A DNA stretch of 64,000 nucleotides from Rhodobacterales bacterium LSUCC0387 (lineage in GTDB: Bacteria > Pseudomonadota > Alphaproteobacteria > Rhodobacterales > Rhodobacteraceae): positions 124,001 through 188,000 of the forward strand of contig WVSR01000001.1 of assembly GCA_015689775.1 (NCBI GenBank), given 5' to 3'. Below the pieces are notes generated by a model. That model was not told the origin of the DNA, did no database searches, and saw nothing but the letters and a program-made list of their open reading frames with translations. Of this stretch, positions 7,625 through 18,162 are shown one piece after another (position 1 is the first letter of the stretch; each line of letters begins with the position of its first letter). Position numbers and translations under genes: made by a program.

Positions 7625-9300
7625 CTACGCTCTCACCAGAGGCGCGCACTTTTCTTGACCGCATGGGATGGGGCATGGCGAAGCCAAGTCCCGTTGCAGG
7701 CGATGCTTCAGCGCGCAGCTATACCCGCCTACATCTCTCAGACAACTATAGTGCAGTTTTTATGCAAACGCCTAAGAGCGAGATCCAAAGCCAAGCGGCG
7801 TTTTGCGATGTATCGGCCTATTTGCGCGGTTTAGGAGTATCAGCCCCGACAGTTCTTGGCGAAGATGCTGTTTCAGGCTTCCTTTTGGTTGAGGATTTTG
7901 GTGATCAAACCTACAGCGCAATTTTGGATCAAGGCCTCACTCGTGAAGTCGAGCTTTATCGCACCGCGCATGATGTTTTGGCGGTTTTGGCGCGGACAGG
8001 AGCAATGGGTGGGTTGCCCATTTTAGCCGCCTCAGAATTGGCCCGATTGACGGCAGTCACCTTTGAAGAATTGCCCGAAGGCCACGCGCTGAAATGTGAA
8101 CAAGTCACCTTTCAAAACGACCTCCAAGGTCTTGCAACATGGATCTTACGGGGCGTGCCTGTGACAGTGTTGCGCGATTTCCATGCGGGAAATCTGATTT
8201 GGCTAGCTAACCGCACAGGGCTGCAACGTACAGGCGTTATTGATTTTCAAGACGCACTCTGCGGCCCCAAGGGATATGACCTCGTCTCGCTGATTGATGA
8301 TGCACGGCGTGATCTGTCGATTGAATTGCGCACCACATTGATCCGCGATCATGCGCATATTTTGAACATCAGCGAAGATGATATGATCCTGAGGACGAGT
8401 TTGCTATCGCTGCAACGCAACTTCCGTATTTTGGGGCTGTTCCGCCGCCTCGCGCGAACAGGGAAACCGGTCTATCTGCGGCATATGCCACGAGTTGCGG
8501 CCCATGTTCTTCGCGCTGTAGACCATCCAAGGCTTGCGCCTTTGGCCGCAACAGCGCGTGCGATCTGCGCGCATTACCTGCAGTCCACCGCCGATCATGC
8601 CCCCCGCGGCGCAATGATCTTGGCTGCAGGATTTGGTACGCGTATGGGGGCGTTAACGAAAGCCACACCAAAGCCATTGTTGCCTGTGGCAGGACGGGCC
8701 TTGATTGACCATGCGCTCGATGTTGCTCAGGGGGAGCATGCCGCACCTTGCGTAATCAACACCCATTTTCACGCCGATCAAATGCGCCACCATTTGCGCA
8801 ACCACGAGGTCATCCTCAGCGAAGAGCAGCCAGAGATTTTGGATTCGGGCGGCGGTATTCGCCATGCCCTGCGCTATTTTTCGGATAGTGCGATTTTTAC
8901 GCTGAATTCTGACAATGTTTGGACGGGCCAAAATCCCTTTGCCACGCTGTCCGCCGCTTGGCGCCCCACAGAAATGGACGCGCTGATGCTACTCATCCCA
9001 CGGGATCAGGCCACAGGCCGTCAGGGGGATGGTGACTTGGGCCTTGATGCCACGGGGCGGGTTTTGTTTGACGATCCCAAAAAGCCCTATGTGTTCACAG
9101 GCGCGCAAATCCTAAAGACAGCACCAATCGCTGCCATGGATATCCCCAAATTCGGCCTTCGGATGCTGTGGGAAACCTTTGCGCGAGAGGGGCGGCTGTT
9201 TGGTGTCATCCATCTGGGCGGATGGGCCGATGTTGGGCATCCAGAGGGGATCACGGCAGCAGAAGACTTGCTTGCCATGGAAAAGGCCGCCGTCACATGA
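7621..9300 (+). CDS. AmgK-MurU fusion: sugar kinase and MurNAc-1-P uridylyltransferase
   Basis: 559 residues combining two enzymes that are usually separate neighbours. Residues 1 to about 328 are an aminoglycoside-phosphotransferase-fold kinase (VAGDASARSYTRL, catalytic loop LRDFHAGNL, metal loop GVIDFQDA) like AmgK, the anomeric MurNAc/GlcNAc kinase. Residues 332-559 are a nucleotidyltransferase (MILAAGFGTRMG, KPLLPVAG, LNSDN) like MurU. Together they recycle cell-wall MurNAc to UDP-MurNAc, bypassing de novo synthesis. The join crosses a run of six C at 8600-8605; with five C the kinase would end in a TGA overlapping the MurU ATG at 8614 as ATGA. The fusion may therefore be real, recent or an artefact. 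It is coupled to tsaE and addB by ATGA overlaps. Confidence 0.88.
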   Translation: MTTLSPEARTFLDRMGWGMAKPSPVAGDASARSYTRLHLSDNYSAVFMQTPKSEIQSQAAFCDVSAYLRGLGVSAPTVLGEDAVSGFLLVEDFGDQTYSAILDQGLTREVELYRTAHDVLAVLARTGAMGGLPILAASELARLTAVTFEELPEGHALKCEQVTFQNDLQGLATWILRGVPVTVLRDFHAGNLIWLANRTGLQRTGVIDFQDALCGPKGYDLVSLIDDARRDLSIELRTTLIRDHAHILNISEDDMILRTSLLSLQRNFRILGLFRRLARTGKPVYLRHMPRVAAHVLRAVDHPRLAPLAATARAICAHYLQSTADHAPRGAMILAAGFGTRMGALTKATPKPLLPVAGRALIDHALDVAQGEHAAPCVINTHFHADQMRHHLRNHEVILSEEQPEILDSGGGIRHALRYFSDSAIFTLNSDNVWTGQNPFATLSAAWRPTEMDALMLLIPRDQATGRQGDGDLGLDATGRVLFDDPKKPYVFTGAQILKTAPIAAMDIPKFGLRMLWETFAREGRLFGVIHLGGWADVGHPEGITAAEDLLAMEKAAVT

Positions 9301-12275
9301 GCGTGCGAAACCTCTTTGCCACACCCATTGGGGTAGAGTTTACATCAGCATTGATCGCAGGGCTTGACGCACGGCTTACAGGGCAGCCACCCGAGGCGAT
9401 TGCGCGCGTGGAAATTTGGGTGAACTCCGCCCGAATGGAACGAAATTTGCGCACCCAATATCTGAGAAAAGAGGCGGCATTTTTACCCCGCATTCGGCCC
9501 TTCGAGGCCATGGCCCATCTGCCTGATTTGGGCGGCATGGCGCAGCCTGCCTCCGATTTACGGCTGCGTTTGCATCTGGCTCAACTGGTCGGGCGGCTTT
9601 TGGATGCAGCCCCGGATTTAGCACCGCGTGCTTCGATCTGGTCGCTTGCCGATAGCCTTGCCGATCTGTTGGCGGAAATGCACGAGGAACGGGTCGCGCC
9701 CGAGGTGCTAGAGCGACTGAATGTCGAAGGACATTCAGAACATTGGCAGCGCAATCTAGAGTTCATAAAAATCCTGCGGCACTATTTTGAGGACAATCCC
9801 GAGCTGCTCACCCAAGCTGCACGCCAAAGCAGTTTGATTGATCGTTTAGCGCAACATTGGCAGGACAACCCACCTGACCATCCCGTGATTATTGCGGGCT
9901 CAACAGGGTCGCGCGGGGCTACCGCGCGTCTGATGAAGGCGGTGGCGGGGCTTGAGCGCGGTGCGGTGGTTTTGCCAGGGCTGGATTATGATCTACCGCA
10001 CGAGATTTGGCATGCACTTTTGTCGGGCGGTGGCCCCACAGGCGGCCTGACGGGGCAAGACCATCCGCAATACCGATTGGCAAAATTTGCGCATAACTTG
10101 AATGTGAACCCTTGGGAAATCCCCCGTTGGATTGAAACCACGCCCCATAATCAAAACCGCAATCGCCTTGTATCTCTAGCCCTAAGACCTGCCCCACAAA
10201 CGGATCAATGGCTTGAGGAAGGGCCAAAACTTAACGATCCCCAAGGCGCTCTGCGCGATGTGATCTTGATTGAAGCTGAAACCCCGCGCGAGGAGGCGAT
10301 GAGCATCGCCCTCGGACTGCGTCACGCCATCGAAGCGGACAAACGGGTTGCGTTAATATGCCCAGATCGGATTTTGGTGCGTCAGGCCTGTGCCATCCTT
10401 GCCAGATGGTCGCTCTATCCTGACGATTCTGCAGGCGTGCCCTTGGGGGAAACGGCAACGGGGCGCTTCTTGCGCCATGTTAGTGATCTGATGCTTGCGC
10501 CTTTGACGGGCGAACACTTGTTGATCATGCTCAAACACCCCCTTTGTCACTCTGGCGGCGAAGATCGGGGCGCGCATCTGCGCCGCACCCGTGAGCTAGA
10601 ACAAAAGATGCGGCGGTTTCTGTGGGCGTTCCCGAAACGATCTCAGATTATGGATTGGGCCGCAGAGCAAACCGATGATCCAGACCTGATCATTTGGGCA
10701 GACTGGGTTTGCCGCGAATTGATAGACCGGCCCGTCTTGCCACAATCAGGTGCGATGGTTGAGTTCGTGCGCGCCCATATCGCTTGGGCCGAGCGTTTGG
10801 CAGCGGGCCCTCAGGCCACAACCGAGGCTGAAACATCGGGCGCACTTTGGCGCCAAAATGCGGGCGAAGAGGCGCTGCGCCTGATGAACCGCTTGGGCGA
10901 AGAAGCCGATGCCGCAGGCGCAGTGAGCTTGCGTGATTATCGTGACCTCTTTTCTGGCATCCTCAGCGAGGCCCTTTTGCGCAACCCCGTTCGACCACAC
11001 GCAGATCTGTTGATCTGGGGGCCGATGGAGGCGCGGGTGCAAGGCGCAAATCTCTTAATCCTTGCCGGCCTGAATGAAGGGGTTTGGCCCAATTCGAGCG
11101 ACGCTGATCCATGGCTTAATCGCACCATGCGGGCTGAGGCGGGGTTGCGCCTCCCAGATCGGCAGATCGGCCTTGCCGCGCATGATTTCCAACAGGCACT
11201 CGGCGCGCAAGAAGTTTGGCTCACCCGTGCAAAACGCGATGCAGAGTCCGCCACCATCCCGTCCCGATGGCTCAACCGCTTGGTGAACCTTCTGCGAGGC
11301 AGTAGCGATGCAAGCCGCACGGCCTTGAGTGAAATGGCCGAACGAGGCGCGTTTTGGTTAAGCCTTGCCGCAGAGATCGATAGGCCAGAGGCGCAAGACC
11401 TAAAGCCACGCGCCAAACGACCTGCCCCGAAGCCCCCCGCCGATGCGCGACCAAAATCCCTTTCGGTGACGCGCATAGAGACCCTCGTGCGCGACCCTTA
11501 TGCGATTTATGCCCGCTATGTATTGGGTCTTTATAAATTGGGCGAATTAAACGCCCTGCCCAATGCCGCAGATCGGGGAACCGCGCTACACCGCGTGTTG
11601 GAGCGCTTCGTTGACCAATGCCGCAGTGCCGAAGATTTCGGCGACCTGACATCTGCCCAAACAAAACTTTTGACCATGGCCGATGAGGTATTTGCCACAG
11701 ATGTCCCATGGCCCTCGGCCCAACGGATGTGGCGCGCCAAGGTCGTTAAATTCGCAGATTGGTTTCTTGAAGGAGAAGCGAAGCGGCGCCAAACCCAAAC
11801 CCCTGAATTGCTTGAGGCCAAAGGATCTTGGCCGATTGCCGAAATTGATTTCACCCTCACAGGCAGTGCAGATCGAATTGACCGCGATCAAAACGGGAAT
11901 TTATGGATTTACGACTATAAGACAGGATCCGCTCCAACGGCCAAGCAAGAGGCGAACTTTACGAAGCAACTTTGGCTTGAGGCGTTGATGGCCGAAGCGG
12001 GCGCGTTTACGGGCAAACCTGAAACCGTTGTAGGTCACGGCTATCTTGCACTTGGGAAACAATCGGATGGCAGCGATTACATCACTGCAGATGATCTGCG
12101 CGGCATGTATGACAGCTTCCTGACACTCATCCGCGCCTATCAGTCACCCGACAAAGGCTATATCTCGCGGCGTGCCGTGTTTGATCAAAATTTTGACGGC
12201 GATTATGATCACCTCGCGCGCTACGGGGAATGGGACGAAACAGAGCTTCCACCACAGGAGGCTGATCCAGAATGA
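9297..12275 (+). CDS. addB: Double-strand break repair protein AddB
   Basis: 992 residues, the alphaproteobacterial AddB type. It is the partner of AddA in the helicase-nuclease that resects double-strand breaks and loads RecA, replacing RecBCD. The N-terminal two thirds is a divergent inactivated helicase-like region. The C-terminal PD-(D/E)XK nuclease shows EIDFTLTGSADRID and IYDYKTGSAP with the catalytic D and K, then a Q-containing helix. The start ATG at 9297 overlaps the preceding TGA; an upstream in-frame ATG at 9168 would read antisense-like sequence within murU. It overlaps addA by four bases. Confidence 0.94.
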   Translation: MSVRNLFATPIGVEFTSALIAGLDARLTGQPPEAIARVEIWVNSARMERNLRTQYLRKEAAFLPRIRPFEAMAHLPDLGGMAQPASDLRLRLHLAQLVGRLLDAAPDLAPRASIWSLADSLADLLAEMHEERVAPEVLERLNVEGHSEHWQRNLEFIKILRHYFEDNPELLTQAARQSSLIDRLAQHWQDNPPDHPVIIAGSTGSRGATARLMKAVAGLERGAVVLPGLDYDLPHEIWHALLSGGGPTGGLTGQDHPQYRLAKFAHNLNVNPWEIPRWIETTPHNQNRNRLVSLALRPAPQTDQWLEEGPKLNDPQGALRDVILIEAETPREEAMSIALGLRHAIEADKRVALICPDRILVRQACAILARWSLYPDDSAGVPLGETATGRFLRHVSDLMLAPLTGEHLLIMLKHPLCHSGGEDRGAHLRRTRELEQKMRRFLWAFPKRSQIMDWAAEQTDDPDLIIWADWVCRELIDRPVLPQSGAMVEFVRAHIAWAERLAAGPQATTEAETSGALWRQNAGEEALRLMNRLGEEADAAGAVSLRDYRDLFSGILSEALLRNPVRPHADLLIWGPMEARVQGANLLILAGLNEGVWPNSSDADPWLNRTMRAEAGLRLPDRQIGLAAHDFQQALGAQEVWLTRAKRDAESATIPSRWLNRLVNLLRGSSDASRTALSEMAERGAFWLSLAAEIDRPEAQDLKPRAKRPAPKPPADARPKSLSVTRIETLVRDPYAIYARYVLGLYKLGELNALPNAADRGTALHRVLERFVDQCRSAEDFGDLTSAQTKLLTMADEVFATDVPWPSAQRMWRAKVVKFADWFLEGEAKRRQTQTPELLEAKGSWPIAEIDFTLTGSADRIDRDQNGNLWIYDYKTGSAPTAKQEANFTKQLWLEALMAEAGAFTGKPETVVGHGYLALGKQSDGSDYITADDLRGMYDSFLTLIRAYQSPDKGYISRRAVFDQNFDGDYDHLARYGEWDETELPPQEADPE

Positions 12276-15200
12276 CCCTGACGCCCCCAAAATTTGACGA
12301 AGCCACGCTGGCGCAGGTGATTTCAGCGGATCCTTTGCGCTCAACTTGGCTATCAGCCAATGCTGGCTCTGGAAAGACGCGGGTTCTGACAGATCGCGTA
12401 TCGCGCCTCTTGCTGCAATCTGTGCCGCCTGAACGGATTTTATGCCTGACCTATACCAAGGCTGCCGCGGCAGAGATGCAAAACCGCCTTTTCTCTCAAC
12501 TTGGCACATGGGCCATGTTGGCCGATGCCGAGTTAATCAAAGCCTTGGCGAAATTAGGGGTAGCCAAGGACGACCTTGGCACAGACACGCTCGCCCATGC
12601 CCGCACGCTGTTTGCGCGGGCGGTTGAGGCACCGGGCGGTTTGAAAATCCAGACAATCCACTCCTTTTGCGCCTCAGTTTTGCGCCGCTTTCCTGTTGAG
12701 GCGCAAATATCGCCCGCCTTTGAGGAAATGGACGATCGCGACCAGACCGACCTCATCTCGGAAATCCTCGAAGATATGGCCACCGATAGTCTCGGACAGG
12801 GCCGTATCGCATTGGATGCGGTCGCCCCGTTTGTGTCTGACCTCGATGGGCACGAACTGGCCAAGGCGGTCATCAACAAGCGAGAGGCGTTTGATCCTGC
12901 CGCCACGGACGCCCAACTGCGCCAATTTTTTGAGCTTGGAACCAAGACCTTTGCAGATCTGATCTCTGAGACATTCATGGGGGATGAACAGGCGCTTTGC
13001 GATAAATTAGCCAAGCTTTTGAGCTATGAGAACTACAGTCAAAAAAGGCCCAAAGCCAAGTTAGAAACCTATGATTGGTCAAAGCACAGCTTGGCTTCCA
13101 TCGCCGCATTGGAAGATATTTTCGTTATCGGGACAACTGCGAAAAACAATCCAGATCAGGCCAGAGGCGACACAATTTTTAACTCAGATGTGCGCAAGGA
13201 AATGGGCGATGATTTCCCTGCACTTTGTGATTTCATGGAGCGGCTTGCAACAGCGCGGCAGACCCGCCGCGCCTTGATCATGTTTGAAAAATCAAACGCG
13301 CTGCATCAATTCGCGGCAGAGTTTCTCACCCGATATGATCGCGCCAAGGAACGGCGCGGTTGGCTTGATTTTGACGACCTGATCCGTCTGACCAATCGAC
13401 TTTTGACCAAAACCAGTCTGGCCCAATGGGTGTTGTTCCGCCTTGATGGCGGCATCGACCATATGCTTGTGGATGAGGCGCAAGATACCTCTCCCGCGCA
13501 ATGGCAGATCATTGCAAAACTGGCTGAAGAATTTGCGGCGGGCCAATCTGCGCGCAATGGTTTGACCCGGACGATTTTCGTTGTGGGGGATAAGAAGCAA
13601 TCCATCTATTCTTTCCAAGGGGCCGACCCTGAAGGGTTTGATCGCATGCGCGATGAGTTTGATCATCGCCTTGAAGCGGTGCAATCAAAACTCCATAAAA
13701 ACGTACTGAAATATTCCTTCCGTTCGGCGCCAAGCATTTTGCAATTGGTTGACCGCGTTGCCACAGATCAAGCCTATGCGGGTTTGGGCCAAGATGTGGA
13801 ACACGCAGCCTATTTTAGCGACCTCCCCGGACGGGTGGATATTTGGCCTGCAATTCCTAAAACCGAAAACGCGGATATGCCCGACTGGGACAGCCCCGTG
13901 GATTTGATTTATGACAGCCACCACACCGTGATTTTGGCTGATCAAATCGCTGATTTCATCGCGCATAAAATCAACTCAAAGCAGATGATCCGCGCCAAGG
14001 GTAAAGACCCGCGTCCCGTGCGGCCGCGTGATTTTTTGATCTTGCTGCGCAAGCGCAGTGATTTATTCCACCAAATCATTCGCGCACTCAAATCACAGAA
14101 TTTGCCCATCATGGGCGCGGATCGCCTGCGCATCAGCGCAGAATTGGCTGTGCGCGATCTCACGGCTTTGATGAACTTTCTGGCAACGCCAGAAGACGAC
14201 CTCTCACTGGCCGCCTTTTTGCGCTCTCCCCTTGGCGGTTTGAGCGAAGACCAACTTTACGAGTTAGCCCATGGCAGGGCGGGCACGCTGTGGCAGGCGC
14301 TCTCTAACCACTCTGCTTACGCGGGGATCGTGTCCACGCTGCGGGATTTGCGGAACAAGGCCGATTTTGAGAGGCCCTACGAGATTCTGGAAAACATCCT
14401 CACCCAAAAAGGTGGCCGGCGCGCTTTGATTGCGCGGTTGGGTCAAGAGGCCGAGGATGGGATCAACAGCCTGCTGCAACAGGCGATGAGCTATGAGCGC
14501 CATGACGTGCCTAGCATTGCGGGATTTGCTGCATGGCTTCGGCGCGGGGATGTGACCATCAAGCGGGACATGTCAGGGGATGATGACCAAATCCGCGTCA
14601 TGTCCATTCACGGGGCCAAGGGTTTAGAAGCCCCGATTGTGATACTGCCTGATACGGCGCGACATGGTAATCGCGACGGCGGTGGGGTTAATGTGCTTCA
14701 ACCCAAAGATGGGCCACTGATTTGGGCCAATTCTTCGGACGACTTGGGTGCCGATCTGCGCGAAGTCAGCGGGGCGCGCAAAGCCGCGCAGCAGGAGGAA
14801 GAAAACCGCCTGCTTTACGTTGCAATGACCCGCGCAGAGACTTGGTTGGTCATCGCAGCGGCTGGTGACCTATCAGCAAAGAAGGGCGACACAATATGTT
14901 GGTATGATCAAATTCGCGCCGCAGCTGAAAGCCTGCCCAATGTGCAGGCCATAGACATGGCAGGGCAAACGGGTCTGCGACTAGAGAACGGCAATTGGGA
15001 TAGTCCCGCTCACAGCGCAGCTGAACCTGCCCCGCCTCAAGGTATTTCTGCGGAGGTGCAAGCCGCGCTATCCTCTTGGGCGCGCCAAGCGCCGCCCCCA
15101 AAGACGAAAGACAAACCTGCGCTCAGCCCATCAGATTTGGGGGAGACGTCCAAACCCACTCCTCAAGAGGCAGCTCTCAAGACCGATTGGCGCGATGTGG

Positions 15201-15727
15201 AGACAGCCAAACTGCGGGGGCGGCGTCTGCATCTTTTATTGGAGCATTTGCCCAAAACAACGCCCGCCGCATGGGCGGCAACCGCGCCCATGATTTTGGC
15301 GGCAGAGGGGGATTGCAACTCAGAAGAGCGCGCCGCCCTTTTCAGCGAGGCACACCGCATTCTAACCGACCCCAATCTGCGTGCCCTGTTTGAGGGGGAT
15401 GCATTGGCCGAAGTGCCGCTGACAGCCTTTAGCAAAACATTGAACCATCAGGTCTATGGTGTGATTGATCGCTTGATCCTGCGCGATGACCAAGTGTTGG
15501 CAGTAGATTTCAAATCCAATCAAATCGTGCCGCAAAGCCCTGCTGATGTGTCCGAAGGCTATTTGCGCCAAATGGCGGCCTACGACGAAATGCTCAGGGC
15601 GCTTTATCCCACGCGGGCCGTAAAATTGGCCATTTTGTGGACAAGCGGGCCAAGCTTGATGGAACTGCCAAATGATCTGTTAGAACAAGCGCTGCAAAGA
15701 GCCGCAGGAACAGGCGTGGGTTCTTGA
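12272..15727 (+). CDS. addA: Double-strand break repair helicase-nuclease AddA
   Basis: 1151 residues, UvrD/Rep-type superfamily 1 helicase with a fused RecB-like nuclease. Walker A is [12 protein letters not shown] near residue 28, helicase motif II is [13 protein letters not shown], motif [16 protein letters not shown], motif [13 protein letters not shown] and motif [12 protein letters not shown]. The C-terminal nuclease carries GVIDRLIL and AVDFKSNQ with the metal-binding D and K. AddA unwinds and degrades broken DNA ends with AddB. ATG 12272 lies in an ATGA overlap with addB, supporting stoichiometric coupled synthesis. Confidence 0.96.
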   Translation: MTLTPPKFDEATLAQVISADPLRSTWLSANAGSGKTRVLTDRVSRLLLQSVPPERILCLTYTKAAAAEMQNRLFSQLGTWAMLADAELIKALAKLGVAKDDLGTDTLAHARTLFARAVEAPGGLKIQTIHSFCASVLRRFPVEAQISPAFEEMDDRDQTDLISEILEDMATDSLGQGRIALDAVAPFVSDLDGHELAKAVINKREAFDPAATDAQLRQFFELGTKTFADLISETFMGDEQALCDKLAKLLSYENYSQKRPKAKLETYDWSKHSLASIAALEDIFVIGTTAKNNPDQARGDTIFNSDVRKEMGDDFPALCDFMERLATARQTRRALIMFEKSNALHQFAAEFLTRYDRAKERRGWLDFDDLIRLTNRLLTKTSLAQWVLFRLDGGIDHMLVDEAQDTSPAQWQIIAKLAEEFAAGQSARNGLTRTIFVVGDKKQSIYSFQGADPEGFDRMRDEFDHRLEAVQSKLHKNVLKYSFRSAPSILQLVDRVATDQAYAGLGQDVEHAAYFSDLPGRVDIWPAIPKTENADMPDWDSPVDLIYDSHHTVILADQIADFIAHKINSKQMIRAKGKDPRPVRPRDFLILLRKRSDLFHQIIRALKSQNLPIMGADRLRISAELAVRDLTALMNFLATPEDDLSLAAFLRSPLGGLSEDQLYELAHGRAGTLWQALSNHSAYAGIVSTLRDLRNKADFERPYEILENILTQKGGRRALIARLGQEAEDGINSLLQQAMSYERHDVPSIAGFAAWLRRGDVTIKRDMSGDDDQIRVMSIHGAKGLEAPIVILPDTARHGNRDGGGVNVLQPKDGPLIWANSSDDLGADLREVSGARKAAQQEEENRLLYVAMTRAETWLVIAAAGDLSAKKGDTICWYDQIRAAAESLPNVQAIDMAGQTGLRLENGNWDSPAHSAAEPAPPQGISAEVQAALSSWARQAPPPKTKDKPALSPSDLGETSKPTPQEAALKTDWRDVETAKLRGRRLHLLLEHLPKTTPAAWAATAPMILAAEGDCNSEERAALFSEAHRILTDPNLRALFEGDALAEVPLTAFSKTLNHQVYGVIDRLILRDDQVLAVDFKSNQIVPQSPADVSEGYLRQMAAYDEMLRALYPTRAVKLAILWTSGPSLMELPNDLLEQALQRAAGTGVGS

Positions 15728-15789
15728 CGCGGGGCAGCGGCATTCATAGGTTTCATGCTAACCACTGGCATCCCAAGGAGGGCTATATC

Positions 15790-16110
15790 ATGGCCACGAC
15801 CGCAGTTACTGATGCGACCTTCGATAGCGAAGTTCGTCAATCCTCTATTCCCGTCATCGTTGATTTTTGGGCAGAATGGTGCGGCCCTTGCCGTCAAATT
15901 GGCCCTGCTTTGGAAGAACTATCCTCCGAGTTTGAAGGCAAGGTGAAAATCGTCAAAGTGAATGTTGACGAAAACCCTTCCTCGCCAATGGAACTGGGCG
16001 TGCGCGGCATTCCAGCATTGTTCATGTTCAAAGATGGCGAAGTGATTTCAAACAAGGTCGGCGCAGCGCCTAAAGCCGCGCTTCAGAAATGGATCGAAGA
16101 CACGATCTAA
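15790..16110 (+). CDS. trxA: Thioredoxin
   Basis: 106 residues, a complete thioredoxin. The active site is WCGPC with C31 and C34, preceded by VIVDFWAEW, and the cis-proline loop is [12 protein letters not shown]. It reduces cytosolic disulfides such as those of ribonucleotide reductase and peroxiredoxins. AAGGAGG lies just before the ATG at 15790; an in-frame ATG at 15724 would overlap addA and has no support from the fold. It is the last gene of the tsaE-addA-trxA block and is followed by a strong terminator. Confidence 0.97.
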   Translation: MATTAVTDATFDSEVRQSSIPVIVDFWAEWCGPCRQIGPALEELSSEFEGKVKIVKVNVDENPSSPMELGVRGIPALFMFKDGEVISNKVGAAPKAALQKWIEDTI

Positions 16111-16131
16111 TTCATCTGTAAAATCTGATAA

Positions 16132-16162
16132 AAAGGGCGCCCCAGTTGGGCGCCCTTTCTTG
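16132..16162 (+). terminator. Rho-independent terminator after trxA
   Basis: Arms AGGGCGCCC (16134-16142) and GGGCGCCCT (16148-16156) form a nine-base stem with a short loop, flanked by A-rich sequence upstream and TTCTTGT downstream. It lies 24 bases after the trxA stop and may also slow transcription arriving from the convergent amtB. Confidence 0.9.
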
Positions 16163-16217
16163 TACGTCTCTTCCTGAAGGGAGGGAGGGAGGATAAGGCA
16201 GAGGACGTTTTCCTAAA

Positions 16218-17546
16218 TCAGCCTTTGGTGAAGTCAGGATAGGCTTCCATGCCTAGCTCTGACACATCAAGACCACGGATCTCGTCCTCTTCGGATGGGC
16301 GCAGACCCATGATACCTTTGAGGATGATCCAGACGATCAGCGAGGTTACAAAGACGAAAGCACCGATTGCCGCGATACCGATAATCTGCGCGCCCCAGTT
16401 GCCTGTGTAGAAGGCCACGGCAAGTGTGCCCCAGATACCTGCTACTAGGTGAACAGGAATTGCGCCCACTACATCGTCAATCTTCATTTTGTCGAGCATT
16501 GGCACCGCAAAGACCACAATGCCGCCACCCACAGCACCTGTAAGCAGGGCGCCGAACAAGGATGGGGCGAGAGGCTCGGCAGTGATCGACACCAGACCTG
16601 CGAGGGCGCCGTTGAGCACCATGGTCAGGTCAGCCTTGCCATATAGAACCTGCGTCAAGATCAAGGCAGCAACAGCACCTGCAGCAGCGGCCATATTGGT
16701 GTTGGCGAAGATACGGCTTACATCTGCAACGTCACCCACTGTACCCATGGCCAACTGCGAACCGCCGTTAAAGCCAAACCAACCCAACCACAGGATGAAT
16801 GTGCCAAGCGTAGCCAAGGCGAGGTTGGAGCCCGGCATTGGGATTGTCTTGCCGTCTTTGAATTTACCCAAACGCGGGCCAAGTACGATAGCGCCTGCGA
16901 GTGCAGCAAAGCCACCTGCTGCGTGCACGAGGGTCGAACCTGCGAAGTCGGAGAACCCGAGTTCAGACAACCAGCCGCCGCCCCACTGCCAAGATGCTTC
17001 GATTGGGTAAATGAAGCCAGTCAGCACGACAACGAAGACCAGAAACGGCCACAGTTTGATGCGTTCGGCCAATGTGCCGGAAACAATCGACGCGGTGGTT
17101 GCACAGAACATCAGCTGGAAGAAGAAGTCGGAACCGACAGATGCATAATCCAATGCGGTTTCTTCCGGCGAAACGCCGACAGGCTCCAGCGAGGTTGGCG
17201 CGAATGCCCCAAGCCAGCCGCCGATGCTCCAACCATCACCTGGATACATAAGGTTAAAGCCAACCAACCAATACATAATCGCGGCCAAGGAAAAGAGCGC
17301 AATATTTTTGGTCAGCTGCATTGTTACGTTCTTGGAGCGTACAAGACCCGCTTCCAACATGGCGAACCCTGCCGCCATCCAGAACACGAGGAAACCACCC
17401 ATCAAGAAGAGAAGGGTCGTCAAAATATATGATGTATGGAGCGCAGATTCACCCGTAGCAACGGTGGCGTCCTGAGCAAGCCCCATCGAAGGCAGCGCGA
17501 CCGAAGCGGTCACGGCGGCGAGGGGAAGGAGGAATTTGGTATTCAT
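16218..17546 (-). CDS. amtB: Ammonium transporter AmtB
   Basis: 442 residues with a signal peptide (cut near residue 25, SMGLAQ|DA) and eleven hydrophobic segments. Signature parts include the FWMAAGFAMLEAGLVRSKN segment of the first helices and GGFAALAGAIVLGPRLGK in the central signature region. It conducts ammonium across the inner membrane. The ATG at 17546 has AAGGAC at eight bases; upstream in-frame codons run antisense through glnK. It sits 31 bases after glnK, whose P-II product blocks the channel when nitrogen is plentiful. Confidence 0.96.
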   Translation of the reverse strand: MNTKFLLPLAAVTASVALPSMGLAQDATVATGESALHTSYILTTLLFLMGGFLVFWMAAGFAMLEAGLVRSKNVTMQLTKNIALFSLAAIMYWLVGFNLMYPGDGWSIGGWLGAFAPTSLEPVGVSPEETALDYASVGSDFFFQLMFCATTASIVSGTLAERIKLWPFLVFVVVLTGFIYPIEASWQWGGGWLSELGFSDFAGSTLVHAAGGFAALAGAIVLGPRLGKFKDGKTIPMPGSNLALATLGTFILWLGWFGFNGGSQLAMGTVGDVADVSRIFANTNMAAAAGAVAALILTQVLYGKADLTMVLNGALAGLVSITAEPLAPSLFGALLTGAVGGGIVVFAVPMLDKMKIDDVVGAIPVHLVAGIWGTLAVAFYTGNWGAQIIGIAAIGAFVFVTSLIVWIILKGIMGLRPSEEDEIRGLDVSELGMEAYPDFTKG

Positions 17547-17577
17547 TGGAATGGTGTCCTTCTTGTCGGAAAGGCGC

Positions 17578-17916
17578 TCAAAGCGCGTCGTCGCCAGTTT
17601 CGCCCGTGCGCACGCGCAACGAAGACGCAACGTCCAGAACGAAAATCTTGCCATCACCAATTTTGTCGGTTTTGGCGGTTTTGTGGATCGTGTCGACCAC
17701 CTGATCGACAAGACCATCAGCGACCACGATTTCCAGTTTCACTTTCGGCACGAAATTCACGGCATATTCCGCGCCGCGATAGATTTCGGTGTGACCAGAT
17801 TGCGAGCCAAAGCCTTTGATCTCAGTCACCATCATGCCGCGCACGCCGATCGAAGTGAGCGCCTCGCGCACCTCTTCCAGCTTGAACGGTTTAATTGCTG
17901 CAATGATGAGTTTCAC
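17578..17916 (-). CDS. glnK: Nitrogen regulatory protein P-II (GlnK)
   Basis: 112 residues, the standard P-II length. The T-loop holds the uridylylated tyrosine Y51 in YRGAEY, and the nucleotide-binding KIGDGKIFV segment is intact. P-II integrates 2-oxoglutarate and ATP/ADP signals and, next to amtB, is the GlnK type that gates the channel. The start is GTG at 17914-17916 with AAGAGGT in front; a nearby ATG is out of frame and hits TGA at once. The 246 bases upstream are A+T rich and hold the ten-base palindrome TTTGCGCAAA (18044-18053), a candidate operator; I see no sigma-54 promoter. Confidence 0.97.
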   Translation of the reverse strand: MKLIIAAIKPFKLEEVREALTSIGVRGMMVTEIKGFGSQSGHTEIYRGAEYAVNFVPKVKLEIVVADGLVDQVVDTIHKTAKTDKIGDGKIFVLDVASSLRVRTGETGDDAL

Positions 17917-18162
17917 GTCATTTACCTCTTGCGGTTGGTGCTGTCCCCTACGGACTTCATGGCTACAACAACACGGTGAGACGGGGGTCGCGACAATAAA
18001 GCGGGCGGTTTCCAAGGGCCCGAAACAGGAAAAATGCAAAAATTTTGCGCAAATTTTGGAATCTGCACAATTATTAATCACATGATTTATGACTTCTTTT
18101 GCCGCTGCCCCTCCACAAGTGAGTCGAAAAAGCATATTTTGTAGAAAAACCGGCAGGTCAAA

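Noticed and set aside
17917-18162. Sigma-54 promoter before glnK-amtB
   Set aside because: No TGGCAC-N5-TTGC element was found; only an A+T-rich region with a short palindrome is present.
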